Shown: piece after piece, positions 18,452 through 25,526 of the stretch
Layout: each line of letters begins with the position of its first letter
How positions within the stretch are numbered: position 1 is the first letter of the stretch
NCBI GenBank assembly: GCA_026398065.1
Contig: JAPLTR010000779.1
Span: 1-34,315, forward strand
Source of the DNA: Verrucomicrobiota bacterium
GTDB lineage: Bacteria > Verrucomicrobiota > Verrucomicrobiia > Opitutales > Opitutaceae
Direction of reading: 5' to 3'
Length of the DNA stretch: 34,315 bases
The notes under the pieces: model-generated
What the model was told of the DNA's origin: nothing
The model's database searches: none
Seen by the model: the letters and a program-made list of their open reading frames with translations, nothing else
Made by a program: the position numbers and the translations under genes

Positions 18452-18531
18452 ACGGGGTTAGGTTTTGGGGTTTGGGGTTGCCAGAACGACGGTCCTGACG
18501 TTCCACCACAAACCCCAAAGCCTGACCCCGT
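18452..18531. repeat. Inverted repeat between the exoprotein gene and the aat fragment
   Basis: Bases 18452-18474 and 18509-18531 are 23-base inverted copies with two differences (first bases ACGGGGTTAGGTTTTGGGG). In RNA both differences would be G-U pairs, so the stem would be uninterrupted, with a 34-base loop. It lies 11 bases before the duplicated aat sequence starts. Confidence 0.75.
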
Positions 18532-18541
18532 CCTGTTGCCC

Positions 18542-18800
18542 CGTCGGCGGCCTCTACGGCGTGGACGCCGGCGGCTTCTTCGGCGGCGAGAGCATGTTTC
18601 ACCACGAGGACAACGCCTCGAAGCTCGCGATCCTCTTCCTCGCCCAACACCTCACCGCCCGCGGCCAGCTCTGGATGGACATCCAGCAACTCACCCCGCA
18701 CATGCAGCGCCTCGGCGCGCGGGAGCTAACCCGCCCGACCTTCCTCACGCGCCTCGCGACCGAACTGGCGACCGCGCGGACGCTGTTTGCGGGAAACTGA
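18542..18800 (+). pseudogene. Duplicated 3' end of aat (last 84 codons)
   Basis: From 18542 the sequence repeats the aat gene from base 17207 to its stop. Identity is complete for about the first 112 bases, then falls to about a dozen substitutions plus a 3-base insertion just before the stop (copy ends 'LFAGN', original 'LFAN'). Weak similarity seems to persist past the stop for a few tens of bases. The fragment lacks the N-terminal domain and its own start, so it is not expected to be active. The pattern fits a resident aat end left behind when a related aat plus the exoprotein gene recombined in, or a tandem duplication followed by insertion. Confidence 0.92.
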
Positions 18801-18932
18801 GCGGGTGTCCGTCGATCAATGGCGACCTCACATTTCCACTGCACTGGTTCGGCGGACGAAAATGAGAAGCCCTAGTTAGGGTAACGGAAAAACAATATCG
18901 CGAATCGCGCCACGCCCACGATCATCACGCTT

Positions 18933-19868
18933 ATGAGCAGTTCATTCACGGACCACTCCAGCTACGTGATTTGCGAGATGTCCTCAGGCCCTAACCCCCT
19001 GTGGGCTACGGGCACAGCCGAACGGCCTATTCTTACCGCATCTTTCACATTGATTTTGCGCGGACCTCGCACGGCGGCTCGCGGCTATGATTTCCGCACG
19101 CTCCACTGCAAGGTCTCGCCTTTCGACAACACCTATATCGCGGACAGCTTACCGGCTAGGATCGACCGAGTGCTTAAATCCGGCGAGCAGCAGACGGATC
19201 AACAACTGCAGGTTTTTATTCCGTTCGATGCCGCGCGACTCGCCCGTATTGAAGAGCTACGCAAAGTGGGAGACCTACGGCTGCGCCTCGACTGCGAGTT
19301 GCTTTTTGATGAACTTGTGGACGTGGGCCAGATCGAGGAATTCGGTCGGCAGGTTCCAATCTGGGCGCTCAAACAACATTTCACCGCCCAAGGCCAGATC
19401 ACGATAAATTTGAGCCGCTCCGACTGGGTGGATCGCGTGCTGCCGCAGACCGGCTATGGCCAGATCCACCTCTTTGAATTACCCGTGGTACCGCTAGACC
19501 GCATCGCGGCGCTTGGCGTCGCCTTCAAGGCCTTGAAAGAGGCGCAAGAGCAACACAAGAACGGTCACTACAACGGCACCGTCATCAGTTGCCGGCAGGC
19601 GCTCGACAGCGTGCTCACCGCGCGGGGAGAAGCTGTGATCAACGGACAAAAGCAGCCGATTCCGGTTTTGTCCGAGAGTTGGAAGCAACGGCTCGGACAA
19701 AGCACCTACGAATGGCTCAACGATGCACTTGGCGCCCTAAACCGGCCAGGCAACGAGATCGCTCATCAGCACCGAAATTTTGACCAATTCGAGTCGCAGA
19801 TGATTTTGATGCTAACTACGACCTTGCTCGCATACGCGGCGAGGGCACCCCAAGTAGGCAAGATGTAG
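18933..19868 (+). CDS. Uncharacterised protein with HEPN-like C-terminal motif, in a low-GC pair
   Basis: I do not recognise a named family for this 311-residue protein. The N-terminal 160 residues are predominantly beta-like, and 'SDWVDRVLPQTGYGQIHLFELP' (163-184) links to an all-helical C-terminal part. That part has 'HYNGTVISCRQALDSVL' (212-228) and 'NRPGNEIAHQHRNF' (270-283), where R271 and H278 give R-x6-H, the spacing allowed in HEPN RNase/nucleotide-binding domains. HEPN assignment is an inference from motif and helical context. GC is visibly lower than in flanking genes and codon use is more mixed, suggesting transfer. A 12-base palindrome (CCCTAGTTAGGG, 18870-18881) lies upstream. 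It is convergent with the next gene, only 31 bases apart. Confidence 0.7.
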   Translation: MSSSFTDHSSYVICEMSSGPNPLWATGTAERPILTASFTLILRGPRTAARGYDFRTLHCKVSPFDNTYIADSLPARIDRVLKSGEQQTDQQLQVFIPFDAARLARIEELRKVGDLRLRLDCELLFDELVDVGQIEEFGRQVPIWALKQHFTAQGQITINLSRSDWVDRVLPQTGYGQIHLFELPVVPLDRIAALGVAFKALKEAQEQHKNGHYNGTVISCRQALDSVLTARGEAVINGQKQPIPVLSESWKQRLGQSTYEWLNDALGALNRPGNEIAHQHRNFDQFESQMILMLTTTLLAYAARAPQVGKM

Positions 19869-19899
19869 GTCGTGCTAAGAAGGCGTAAAGCTCGATCCT

Positions 19900-20619
19900 T
19901 CAGGCGGGTGCTGCCGGTGCCGGCGGTTGGGCTAGCCAACGATCATTCACGGTCCATCCGACTTTCGCGAAGAGATCCAGAAAGAGCATCTTCGCCGCGA
20001 CAAGCGATGCGGCAATGAACGGTTGCCCGATGCCAAGCGGCATGCCGTCGAACGCCTCGATCCCCGCGGCGTCAGAATTCATTTTCAAGAGGTGTGCTTT
20101 GTCATGCGACGACATCATCGCAGGATCGCCATACGCATGCACGAGGCAGTTCCGGACCTTTTGAAGATCACGCACGCCGATGTAGCCCTTCAGGTCATTC
20201 AGGCGAAAGCCCCGATAGACCTCCGTGTAGCGCGACAGTTGTTCTAATAAGCCGCCCTTCAAATCGCGGTAACCGAGGGTGTGTTTTTCCTCCTTTGCCA
20301 AGGTTTCGGCGAAGCGTTTCAACTCTCGTTCGACGACGGCAAAAAGTGTGATCACGGCGGCATACCTGAATGTGGGCGTGACAATCTCATCATGAAGATG
20401 CCGTCCAATGCGCCGCCGCTCTCTGTAATCCGTCGCCGGATCGCCACTGCCCAACTCAAACGTTTCGTTTTTCTCGCTCACGTCCGCGGCGGATGCCACC
20501 AGGCGTTCTGTCTCCTTCCAGAAAGACTCGAACGCGTCGAGAGCGCTTAGCGTATCGTAAGTTTTCCAGACGATAGCATTAAAATCAGCAAAGAAATCGT
20601 CGAGCTTGGAGTCGTGCAT
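19900..20619 (-). CDS. Uncharacterised HEPN-like helical protein, convergent partner in the low-GC pair
   Basis: This 239-residue product is predicted all-helical apart from its Pro/Ala tail. It contains 'FRYAAVITLFAVVERELKRF' (84-103) and 'VRDLQKVRNCLVHAYGD' (149-165). R156-N157-x3-H161 is the classic R-N-x3-H form of the HEPN motif, and the preceding E-R-E-L helix is also usual in HEPN proteins, including RiboL-PSP/MAE-28990-like groups. No other domain is visible. GC is low, as for its convergent neighbour. The start at 20619 is the only Met fitting a compact N-terminus. A nuclease role in defence or a toxin-antitoxin pair is possible but not shown; no adjacent MNT-type nucleotidyltransferase was found. 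Confidence 0.7.
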   Translation of the reverse strand: MHDSKLDDFFADFNAIVWKTYDTLSALDAFESFWKETERLVASAADVSEKNETFELGSGDPATDYRERRRIGRHLHDEIVTPTFRYAAVITLFAVVERELKRFAETLAKEEKHTLGYRDLKGGLLEQLSRYTEVYRGFRLNDLKGYIGVRDLQKVRNCLVHAYGDPAMMSSHDKAHLLKMNSDAAGIEAFDGMPLGIGQPFIAASLVAAKMLFLDLFAKVGWTVNDRWLAQPPAPAAPA

Positions 20620-20855
20620 GACACGTGGGATTGCGCTGCAGGTGATCTAAAGGTGCGAGACAATGACTGATGGTTGCGGCGAGATAGAGGTTACCCTCCG
20701 GCGCCTCGTTTAACCATCTCGATTTTCGCAGCGATCCTGACCCGGAAGTCATGAAGGCGGAACTCATTGAGGTCGAAAAACGGGGCGAACTTTGCATAAT
20801 GCACGCTGCGAGACGATGCGGTTTTTCGGTGGGGTCGTGGCTACGATGGTTGCCT

Positions 20856-21032
20856 TCACAGCGGCTCGCCGAACACCTGTTCGGTCGTCAGGCCTTTTAC
20901 CTTGCCCGACTTCAGGTCCGCGGAGCGGCGGCGCAGTTCGTCCACCAGCGCGTCGGGCCACAGCGTTCCGCGGTCTGGCGGCGGGGACTCTGGCGGTTGG
21001 TCAGGTATTTTGAAAACGGGCGACAATTTCAT
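20856..21032 (-). CDS. Addiction-module antitoxin-like protein (PF09720 type), orphan
   Basis: The 58-residue ORF ends with 'DELRRRSADLKSGKVKGLTT' followed by EQVFGEPL, which matches the C-terminal signature of the short putative addiction module component family (helix, then S-G-K-V, then E-x-V-F). Those antitoxins usually precede a RelE/ParE toxin. Downstream on the same strand (20640-20855) I find no RelE/ParE frame, so it is an orphan or remnant. The N-terminal 25 residues are Pro-rich and unlike the family, so it may be a chimera of a decayed gene. The start at 21032 is the last in-frame Met before the conserved part. Confidence 0.5.
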   Translation of the reverse strand: MKLSPVFKIPDQPPESPPPDRGTLWPDALVDELRRRSADLKSGKVKGLTTEQVFGEPL

Positions 21033-21131
21033 GTTCGGTGCGGGCCATGAGCCGCTGTCGACGGTGGGAAGGAAGCCGAGTGAAGAAGGGAAGCTAGGAC
21101 GGGGCAGATTGCGCGGCAAAGCGAATCCGGT

Positions 21132-21276
21132 TTGGAGTGCGGCGACCCGGCGCCGCTTTGGATTGCGCCGCGACCTGGCGCGGCGGGCAGGGGGATGAGA
21201 TCGGCCGGTGGGCACACGTTCGGATCGGCGCGCCGGGTCGCGCCGAGGAAAGCGGCGCCGGGTCGCCGCAGTCCAA
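21132..21276. repeat. 28-bp inverted repeat
   Basis: Bases 21132-21159 and 21249-21276 are inverted copies with a single mismatch (core GCGGCGACCCGGCGCCGC). The 89 bases between contain further GC-rich, partly similar words (GCGCCGCGACC near 21165 and GGGTCGCGCCG near 21234). No coding role is apparent. It belongs to the gene-free stretch 21033-21713. Confidence 0.8.
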
Positions 21277-21507
21277 CCCGGAGGCGGGCGGCGCTCGCCG
21301 AAGGGAGGCGGTGGCGGACGTCCTGAAGCGCCCGCGAGCGGGCGGCCTACGGGGCGGGTAGCGGACTGGCGGAAGAGCGCGGGCCGGGCGGCGGCGGCGA
21401 TTTTTGAGCAGTTCGTGCGTTTGGGTGCAAATTTCTGGAATGGAGCGAATGGAGGGAATGGGCGGGGTGACGACGGGCGGGAAGACGGCTAGAATGCGGG
21501 CGTCCCA

Positions 21508-21658
21508 AATGACCCATGACGAATGACCCATGTCTAATGACGAATGACCAATGACGAATGACGAAAATCCACAGACGGCCTGGTTCAAGCCAGCAGACCG
21601 CCCTTCGCGGAGTCCGACATCGGTCATTCGACATTAGGCATTCGTCATTAGTCATTCG
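21508..21658. repeat. Clustered ATGACGAATGACCC-type repeats in inverted blocks
   Basis: From 21508 to 21564 the words ATGACGA, ATGACCC and ATGACCA recur about seven times in a row. From 21621 to 21658 the complementary words GTCATTCG and GTCATTAG occur about four times. The two blocks can pair across about 55 bases. The block lies directly before the gp27-like gene. Between 21277 and 21507 I see nothing supportable. Confidence 0.75.
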
Positions 21659-21713
21659 CCCTTGGTTCTTCCACCTCACCCAATCCGTATTCAAACCTCA
21701 ACTACCTACTACC

Positions 21714-22844
21714 ATGACCCGCACCGGCAAGATCGCCCGCCTCCCGCGCACCGTGCGCGACACCCTCAACCGCCGGCTCCACGATGGGGAGCCCGGCCCG
21801 CGCCTCGTGGCGTGGCTTAACCAACAACCCGAAACCAAGGCGGTCGCCGCCGAGCTCTTCGGGGGGCGCGAGATCACCGTCCAGAATCTCTCGGACTGGC
21901 GGCAGGGCGGGTATGGCGACTGGTGCCGGCAGCAGGACGCGCTCGCGCTCGCCGGGCAGTACCGGGAGGACGCGGAGGACCTTTCGGCGCTGGGCGGCGG
22001 CTGGCCGCTCACCGACCGCTACGTCCCGCTGGCGGCGATCGCCCTGATCGGCCAGCTCCGCGCCGTGGGCGCGATGGAGGAGGGGCCGGAAAAGGTGCGC
22101 GCCACCCTGGCGGTCGTCACCGGGCTGGTCCGCTTGCGCTCCAGCGACCGGCAGTGGGAGCGGGCCGACCGCGAGTGGGAGCGGCACGAGCGGGCGGTCG
22201 CCGAGACCGACCGGGCCAGCGTGCTGGCCGTCGCGCAGGAGAAGGCGCGCGGCCAGGAGCTGCTGGCGAGTTACTCCGGGGATCTGCGGCGTTACTATCT
22301 GGCGGTGCGGGCGGCGCTGGCCGAGAACCGCGTGGTGCCGGCCCCGGTGCTGGAGTTTCTGGCCGGCGAAGCGGAGTTCGAACACCGCCACGCGGCCGCG
22401 CTCCGGGAACTCGACCGTTACCGGGAGCCCCCGTACGAGGATTTTTTGCGCAACCGCCGGCCGGGGGACGACTGGGGCCCGCAGGTCGCGGCCGAGCCGC
22501 CGCCCGCCGCCGCCCCGGCCCCGCTGCCGGTGGCGCCCGTGGCGTCCGTCGTGCCCTTTCCGGTTCCGGCACCCGCCGGGTCCGGGGCCGCTCAGCCGCC
22601 AGTCGCGGAAGCGGCGAAAGCGCAGGCCCCCGCCGAGACCGCGTCGGCGGAGCCCGCCTCCTCCGCGGCTGAGCCTGCGACCCACTCGCCGTCGACCGCG
22701 CCCGCTGCGGCCAGCGAGGCCAATCCGGCCCCATCCGAGCAAACCCCACCGGCCGAGAAACAGCCCGAGGAAGAGGCGGTGGTCATGTGGGACAACGGCT
22801 GCGGTTGCTATCGGACCATGATGATCAAGCGCACCGCACCGTGA
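21714..22844 (+). CDS. Phage Mu gp27-like (DUF3486-like) protein with Pro/Ala-rich tail
   Basis: The 376-residue protein begins with 'GKIARLPRTVRDTLNRRLHD', a signature I associate with a lineage-expanded Verrucomicrobia family resembling phage Mu gp27/DUF3486, and continues with an HTH-like 'ITVQNLSDWRQGGYGDW' (about residues 53-69). A long helical, charged region (about 120-265) is followed by a low-complexity Pro/Ala segment (about 265-360), ending in 'GCGCYRTMMIKR'. The ATG at 21714 directly precedes the conserved motif. It is flanked by repeat clusters on both sides and has no phage structural genes nearby, so it looks domesticated or copied by repeat-mediated spread. Function unknown; DNA binding is an inference. 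Confidence 0.65.
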   Translation: MTRTGKIARLPRTVRDTLNRRLHDGEPGPRLVAWLNQQPETKAVAAELFGGREITVQNLSDWRQGGYGDWCRQQDALALAGQYREDAEDLSALGGGWPLTDRYVPLAAIALIGQLRAVGAMEEGPEKVRATLAVVTGLVRLRSSDRQWERADREWERHERAVAETDRASVLAVAQEKARGQELLASYSGDLRRYYLAVRAALAENRVVPAPVLEFLAGEAEFEHRHAAALRELDRYREPPYEDFLRNRRPGDDWGPQVAAEPPPAAAPAPLPVAPVASVVPFPVPAPAGSGAAQPPVAEAAKAQAPAETASAEPASSAAEPATHSPSTAPAAASEANPAPSEQTPPAEKQPEEEAVVMWDNGCGCYRTMMIKRTAP

Positions 22845-22912
22845 GGATGACGCGGTGAGCCTTGCTGAACTCACGGCCGCGGAAAACGCCGAATGCGGCC
22901 GGTCACCCAGGC

Positions 22913-22929
22913 GGCGGTCGCCCGACCGC
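22913..22929. other. 7-bp hairpin after the gp27-like gene
   Basis: GCGGTCG pairs with CGACCGC around a 2-base loop, and a second small hairpin, CAGGTG-AATCG-CACCTG, lies at 22935-22951. These may mark the 3' end of the gp27-like transcript, but no T-run follows. Confidence 0.4.
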
Positions 22930-22969
22930 GCTCCCAGGTGAATCGCACCTGATCCACGTTCATTGAAAG

Positions 22970-23140
22970 TCAAAATCTGATGACTGCGCTCCGAGCTGGT
23001 CTTTTGCATCCGTGATATCCGCGTAATCCGTGGTCAAAACGGATCGTACCCTCGCGGTCTGATGCTCCGTGAGTTTACAGATTTTGAAGCCGGAATTTTT
23101 AACCGCGGATAACGCGGAGGGCGCGGATGACCAATCCATG
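22970..23140. repeat. Dispersed inverted-repeat cluster related to 16406-16740
   Basis: The word GCATCCGTGATATCC-GCGTAATCCGTGGT (23006-23034) nearly repeats 16710-16738. AATTTTTAACCGCGGATAAC (23094-23113) and the following GCGGATGACCAATCCATGAAA nearly repeat parts of 16400-16436 and 16530-16546. An outer 10-bp pair, TCAAAATCTG (22970-22979) and CAGATTTTGA (23078-23087), encloses the first word. No ORF is supportable in the gene-free stretch 22845-23302 apart from these elements and the terminator at 23247-23280. Confidence 0.75.
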
Positions 23141-23246
23141 AAATCTCTGTGGCTCACACCTCATGGCGGAATTTGCGCTTCAGCCTGATCGCGCCGAATC
23201 GGGGTAAATCCAGGTAAATCGTGCCTCCTCCCACCCGGCGGGGGGC

Positions 23247-23280
23247 AGAAAAAAGCCCGGCGCGTTTGGACGGCCGGGCT
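23247..23280 (-). terminator. Intrinsic terminator of the symporter operon
   Basis: On the minus strand AGCCCGGC (23273-23280) pairs with GCCGGGCT (23254-23261) around an 11-base loop, followed by a T-rich tract ending near 23247. It lies 23 bases beyond the ActP-like stop codon. Confidence 0.93.
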
Positions 23281-23302
23281 GGGTCGAAGGGCGGGGGGCG
23301 GC

Positions 23303-25066
23303 TCAGTGGCCGGCGCCGGCCTGGTGTTCCTGGATGTACTCCTGCTTCAGGCCGAGTTTCTCCGGGGCGTGGAGGACGAGCATCTTCATGCGGATGTCGG
23401 CGGGGACCTGCGCAGACGTCGCTTTCGAGACGACGATCATGAGCACGATCGCGAGCGGGACGGTCCAGATCGCGGGCTGTTCGCAGAGGATGCGGAGCAG
23501 CGGGTGGCCCGCCCAGAAGGCGGCCAGGTCGACCACCTTCAGGTCGCTGACGTTGATGATCGTCGTACAGGCGAGGGCGGCGAGGCCGCCGGTGAGCATG
23601 CCGGTGGCGGCACCGGTCATCGTCATCCCGCGCCACCAGACGCTCATGAAGAGCAGCGGGAAGTAGCTCGCGGCGGCGATGGCGAAGGCCTGGCCGACCA
23701 TGAAGTTGATCTGGAGCTGCTCCACCTGGGAGCCGAGCAGCACCGACACGGCGCCGATGCCGATGGCGGCGTACTTGAACATCTTCATGCGCTCCTCGGG
23801 GGTGGCCTTGGGCTTGAGCATGCGGCCGTACACGTCGTGGGCGACGGCACCCGTCATCGAGACGAGGAGGCCGCTGAAGGTGCTCATGAAGGCGGCGAAG
23901 GCGCCGGCGCAGGTGATGCCGCTCATGATGGAGCCCCAGACGCCGAAGCGCTCGTTGATGAGGCGGGGCAGCTCGAGCACGATCTTGTCCGTGCCCTTGG
24001 CGCCGGTGGCGGCGTAGAGCTCGGGGAGGAGGTTGCGCCCGATCACGCCGAAGACCGGCGGGAAGACGTAGAAGACGCCGATGAGGATCATCACCCACAT
24101 GGTGGTGCGCTTGGCGGCGGCGCCGTCGGGGTTGGTGTAGAAGCGGACGAGGATGTGCGGGAGCCCGGCGGTGCCGCAGACGAGCGCGATGATGAGCGAG
24201 TAGGTGTAGAGGAGGGAGTAGGGCTTGCTCTCCTCGGCGGAGAGGCCGGCGGCCTTGGCGGCCTTGGTCGTGAGCGGGCCGAACGGGGCGATCCACGCCT
24301 CGTCCTTCGGGGCCTTTTCGACGAGGGGCTTGCGGGCGGCGACCTCGCTGGTCTGCACCGCGGCGGCGGGCGTCTGCGCGGTGGCGTTGGCGCCGAGCTG
24401 GCCGTTGTAGAAGCCGAAGACGCCCATCAGCACGAAGACCGGCACGCTGATCGCGAACATCTTCATCCAGTACTGGAGGGCCTGCACGAGCGTGATGCCC
24501 TTCATGCCGCCGAGGGCGACGTTGAGGGTGATGACCGCGCCGACGAGGACGACGCCGACCCAGTAGGGCAGGCCGGGGAAGATGTAGGCGAGGGTGGTGC
24601 CCGCGCCCTTCATCTGCGGCATGGTGTAGAAGAAGCCGATGAAGAGGACGAAGCAGACCGCGATCTTGCGGAAGAGCGGGGAGTCAAACCGACCCTCGGC
24701 AAAGTCGGGGATGGTGTACGCGCCGAAGCGGCGCAGCGGGCCGGCGATGAAGAGCAGGAGGAAGAGGTAGCCGCAGGCGTAGCACACCGGGTACCACAGG
24801 GCGTCGTAGCCGCTCGACATGACCATGCCGGCGATGCCCATGAAGGAGGCGGCGGAGAGGTATTCGCCGGAGATGGCGGAGGCGTTCCAGCCGACGGAGA
24901 CGGAGCGGCCGGCGACGAAGAAGTCGCTGGCGGTCTTGGAGGTCTTGGCGGAGCGGAAGCCCATCCAGATCGTCACCACGACGGTGGCGAACGAGAAGAA
25001 GAAGATCCACGGGTCGACGCCGCCGAGGAAGCCGCCAGCCGCGGCGAGGGGGAGGAGGGAACTCAT
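23303..25066 (-). CDS. actP: Sodium/solute symporter, ActP-like acetate permease
   Basis: The 587-residue protein belongs to the SSS (sodium/solute symporter) family with about 13 membrane spans. ActP-type features are 'FFVAGRSVSVGWNASAISGEYLS' (around residues 49-71, here read across two adjacent stretches), 'MGIAGMVMSSGYDALWYP', 'AYTIPDFAEGRF' and 'CGTAGLPHILVRFYTNPD'. Between spans 6 and 7 there is an additional hydrophilic loop of about 60 residues (about 225-285), Ala/Lys rich, as in many ActP homologues. It is probably driven by sodium and takes up acetate or another short monocarboxylate; the exact substrate is an inference. The start at 25066 lies three bases after the stop codon of the small partner gene, so the two are translationally close in one operon. 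Confidence 0.88.
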   Translation of the reverse strand: MSSLLPLAAAGGFLGGVDPWIFFFSFATVVVTIWMGFRSAKTSKTASDFFVAGRSVSVGWNASAISGEYLSAASFMGIAGMVMSSGYDALWYPVCYACGYLFLLLFIAGPLRRFGAYTIPDFAEGRFDSPLFRKIAVCFVLFIGFFYTMPQMKGAGTTLAYIFPGLPYWVGVVLVGAVITLNVALGGMKGITLVQALQYWMKMFAISVPVFVLMGVFGFYNGQLGANATAQTPAAAVQTSEVAARKPLVEKAPKDEAWIAPFGPLTTKAAKAAGLSAEESKPYSLLYTYSLIIALVCGTAGLPHILVRFYTNPDGAAAKRTTMWVMILIGVFYVFPPVFGVIGRNLLPELYAATGAKGTDKIVLELPRLINERFGVWGSIMSGITCAGAFAAFMSTFSGLLVSMTGAVAHDVYGRMLKPKATPEERMKMFKYAAIGIGAVSVLLGSQVEQLQINFMVGQAFAIAAASYFPLLFMSVWWRGMTMTGAATGMLTGGLAALACTTIINVSDLKVVDLAAFWAGHPLLRILCEQPAIWTVPLAIVLMIVVSKATSAQVPADIRMKMLVLHAPEKLGLKQEYIQEHQAGAGH

Positions 25067-25069
25067 GGT

Positions 25070-25357
25070 TTAGCGGAGCTCCTTTCCGCTTTTGGCCTGT
25101 GCGACCTCTTCCTCTTCGAGCGCCATGGAGCGCTGGATGAAGATGAAGGAGATGATCCACACGAAGGGGAAAAACAGCACCCCGACGATCAGCCACGTGA
25201 GCGTGAAGCCGGCGACGCGGGTCGCCATGAAGGCGGGGGCGAAGTAGTTGAGGAGCGGCAGACCAAGGAGCGCCACGAGGAAGGTCGCGGCACAGGCGAT
25301 GGAGAGACCGAGTTGTCGGCGCATCAGGAGACGGAGAAACGACTCGCTGTGCACCAC
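25070..25357 (-). CDS. Small membrane protein partnered with the symporter (DUF485/YjcH-like)
   Basis: The 95-residue product has two hydrophobic spans (about residues 18-42 and 48-74) and a charged C-terminus. It lies directly upstream of the ActP-like gene, with three bases between stop and start. This is the arrangement of the small DUF485 (YjcH) or DUF4212-like proteins that precede acetate or related symporters in many bacteria. The predicted start is one of two consecutive GTG codons (25357 or 25354); no strong ribosome binding site is visible. A role as accessory subunit is inferred from position and size. Confidence 0.75.
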   Translation of the reverse strand: MVHSESFLRLLMRRQLGLSIACAATFLVALLGLPLLNYFAPAFMATRVAGFTLTWLIVGVLFFPFVWIISFIFIQRSMALEEEEVAQAKSGKELR

Positions 25358-25526
25358 GTCGTCGTGGGCGGGGGTGGGGGGGGAGAAATTTTTCCAGGCA
25401 GAACGCTTTCAGAGAATGACTGGGAGTAAGGAGAACCGCCACGGGGCCGTCACCGGCGGCGGGCAGGATGAGGCTTTTCGGTCGGTGCTGGCCGACCGCC
25501 GTCCAACCGTACACAACCCTTTGCCC

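Noticed and set aside
17463-18800. Transposon carrying the exoprotein gene
   Set aside because: No transposase or integrase gene and no terminal inverted repeats bounding the whole segment; only the aat duplication and a local inverted repeat are visible.
21508-21658. CRISPR-like or iteron origin
   Set aside because: Repeat words are only 7-8 bases with no spacers. No replication initiator gene or DnaA boxes are seen nearby.
23306-25429. A 707-codon open frame antisense to the symporter operon
   Set aside because: His/Asp/Glu/Gly-rich shadow sequence without any domain; the minus-strand ActP-like gene is clear and has its own terminator.
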